NCBI GenBank assembly: GCA_910588655.1
Contig: CAJUPJ010000011.1
Location: forward strand, 26,391-90,390
Direction: 5' to 3'
Length of the DNA: 64,000 nucleotides
Source: an uncultured Lachnospiraceae bacterium
GTDB taxonomy: Bacteria > Bacillota > Clostridia > Lachnospirales > Lachnospiraceae
Of this stretch, positions 63,167 through 64,000 are shown piece by piece. The notes below the pieces were generated by a model. It ran no database searches. It was not told the origin of the DNA and was given only the letters and a program-made list of their open reading frames with translations. The stretch's first letter is position 1, and each line of letters begins with the position of its first letter. The position numbers and the translations under genes were made by a program.

Positions 63167-63826
63167 TTAATAGCCTAGCTCCTCTCCTACAAGTATAACC
63201 TTAATACGTCCTGGAATACGTGACATCCTTGTCACGACAATCTGTCCGCAGATACATCCGGCAGACAGGCAGTCCATACACCTTCCAGCACTGGCGCATG
63301 GTGTTTCAAGCCCAAGCCTTACAGCATTTGGCGGTGCAGCAATATTTCTTGTACGTGAAACTGCCTCATGCACATCTTTTACTATTTTGTTCATTCCTGC
63401 AATAATTATTACATTTTCTGGCCCGTTACAAAGACAGGCAACCCTGTTTCCATTGCCATCAATATTTACAAGCTCCCCATCCATTGTAATTGCATTAGAA
63501 CTCATAAAATAATAATCTGATGTAGCAATTTTACCAAACATCTCTCTTTTTTCCTCAGGAGTCTTTGCATCTGCCTTATCATATATTATGTAATCATCTG
63601 ATTCTTTTAAATCAGCAAGCAGCCCCATTTCATCCAGGGTAACAGAGCCTCCCCATGAAACAGTGCAGTCTGGTGTAAGGAAACGCTTTGCCTTTGCATT
63701 GGCTTCTTCCCTGTCAATACAGTAATAGCCTTCAATGCCACGCAGGTTAAATTTATTAATAATATTTTCAGCAAGGTTCTGGTAATTTATCTGCTTTGGT
63801 GTAAGGATTGTTTCAGTAGCATCCAT
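63167..63826 (-). CDS. LUD-domain (LutC/YkgG-like) protein
   Basis: 219 residues. Visible blocks: 'IEGYYCIDREEANAKAKRFL', VSWGGSVTLDEMGL, YDKADAKTPEEKREMF and SSNAITMDGELVNIDGNGNR and, near the C-terminus, ASAGRCMDCLSAGCICGQIV with Cys clusters. The family (formerly DUF1121) is related to lactate-utilisation proteins. The exact role in clostridia is not known to me. GGAGG precedes the ATG. It begins the operon with hydE, since the hydE ATG is 2 bases beyond its stop. Confidence 0.85.
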   Translation of the reverse strand: MDATETILTPKQINYQNLAENIINKFNLRGIEGYYCIDREEANAKAKRFLTPDCTVSWGGSVTLDEMGLLADLKESDDYIIYDKADAKTPEEKREMFGKIATSDYYFMSSNAITMDGELVNIDGNGNRVACLCNGPENVIIIAGMNKIVKDVHEAVSRTRNIAAPPNAVRLGLETPCASAGRCMDCLSAGCICGQIVVTRMSRIPGRIKVILVGEELGY

Positions 63827-63908
63827 TAGTAGTGCCTCCTTTTTGGTTTAATAAAACGATTATAACACAAGTGCTGGAAAATGCCAATTTCCACTTATCC
63901 TTTATCAC

Positions 63909-64000
63909 GTCCATTTCATAAATTCCGACTTTGTAAACTGCATGCATGATAATTTGCAGTTATCCTTTGCTGGTATGTGGATTGGCGGACGCAGGGTTTC
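63909..64000 (+). repeat. Dispersed inverted-repeat element, left part, cut by the window edge
   Basis: GTCCATTTCATAAATT (63909-63924) and AATTTGCAGTTATC (63951-63964) match the left end of the copy at 28781-28824; GGACGCAGGGTTTC (63987-64000) corresponds to GGGAACGCAAGGTTTT at 52857-52872. The rest lies outside the window. Confidence 0.6.

Overview
The window looks like the chromosome of an AT-rich, low-GC Gram-positive gut clostridium, most likely a member of the Lachnospiraceae. Evidence: SD-type ribosome binding sites (GGAGG) before almost every gene; TTGACA-17-TATTAT type promoters; a LexA operator of the GAAC-N4-GTTT type; DUF5685, pyrBI, HydE, LanFEG immunity and secreted mucin-type M60 protease genes. 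The genus cannot be fixed from the sequence alone. No rRNA, tRNA, CRISPR array or intact phage was seen.

Layout. 1-2.4 kb: the 5' end of a DUF5685 gene, dtd, then a decay zone with a deleted Uma2-type nuclease gene and a deleted tyrosine-recombinase gene. 2.5-7.8 kb: minus-strand housekeeping genes (rubrerythrin, holA, an HD hydrolase, lexA with its own operator, and the yhbY-nadD-yqeK-rsfS cluster). 8-19.6 kb: a ClpP/TepA-like protease followed by a dense signalling block: a VanS/VanR-like kinase-regulator pair, a soluble hybrid kinase, a phosphorelay operon (Hpt, REC-HD-GYP, hybrid kinase) and a chemoreceptor. 19.9-24.2 kb: a lantibiotic-immunity ABC transporter (lanFEG) with its own regulator and kinase, but no lantibiotic genes. 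24.4-28.7 kb: argG, a DNA-binding protein fused to a FlhA-C-like domain, a UDP-sugar pyrophosphorylase and coaE.

29.2-39.6 kb is a secretion and cell-wall region: a 1743-residue M60 (enhancin-type) metalloprotease with a dockerin-like segment, a partner protein with a cohesin-like N-terminal domain, a D,D-carboxypeptidase and two tandem LytR-CpsA-Psr ligases. 39.8-45.4 kb holds an aconitase-type hydratase, a second chemoreceptor and pyrBI. 45.5-48.6 kb is a copper operon: csoR, then copA fused in frame to a CopZ-like chaperone that keeps its own start signals. 49-50.4 kb is a membrane coiled-coil protein of unknown function in a very AT-rich setting. 50.5-63.8 kb holds an alpha-galactosidase, a WYL regulator, a two-domain hemerythrin with an unusual ligand, an orphan SUKH immunity protein, an OPRTase-like protein, an arylsulfotransferase-like protein, a hexapeptide transferase, topB, a 52-residue membrane protein, hydE and a LUD protein.

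The most notable structures are (i) an XRE helix-turn-helix fused to the cytoplasmic domain of the flagellar export protein FlhA, (ii) a dispersed intergenic element with long inverted arms, seen about 28.8, 52.9 and 63.9 kb and weakly about 48.6 kb, (iii) the CopA-CopZ fusion with an internal start, (iv) the dockerin-bearing protease next to a cohesin-like protein, and (v) a hemerythrin in which both domains carry Gln at the same metal-ligand position.
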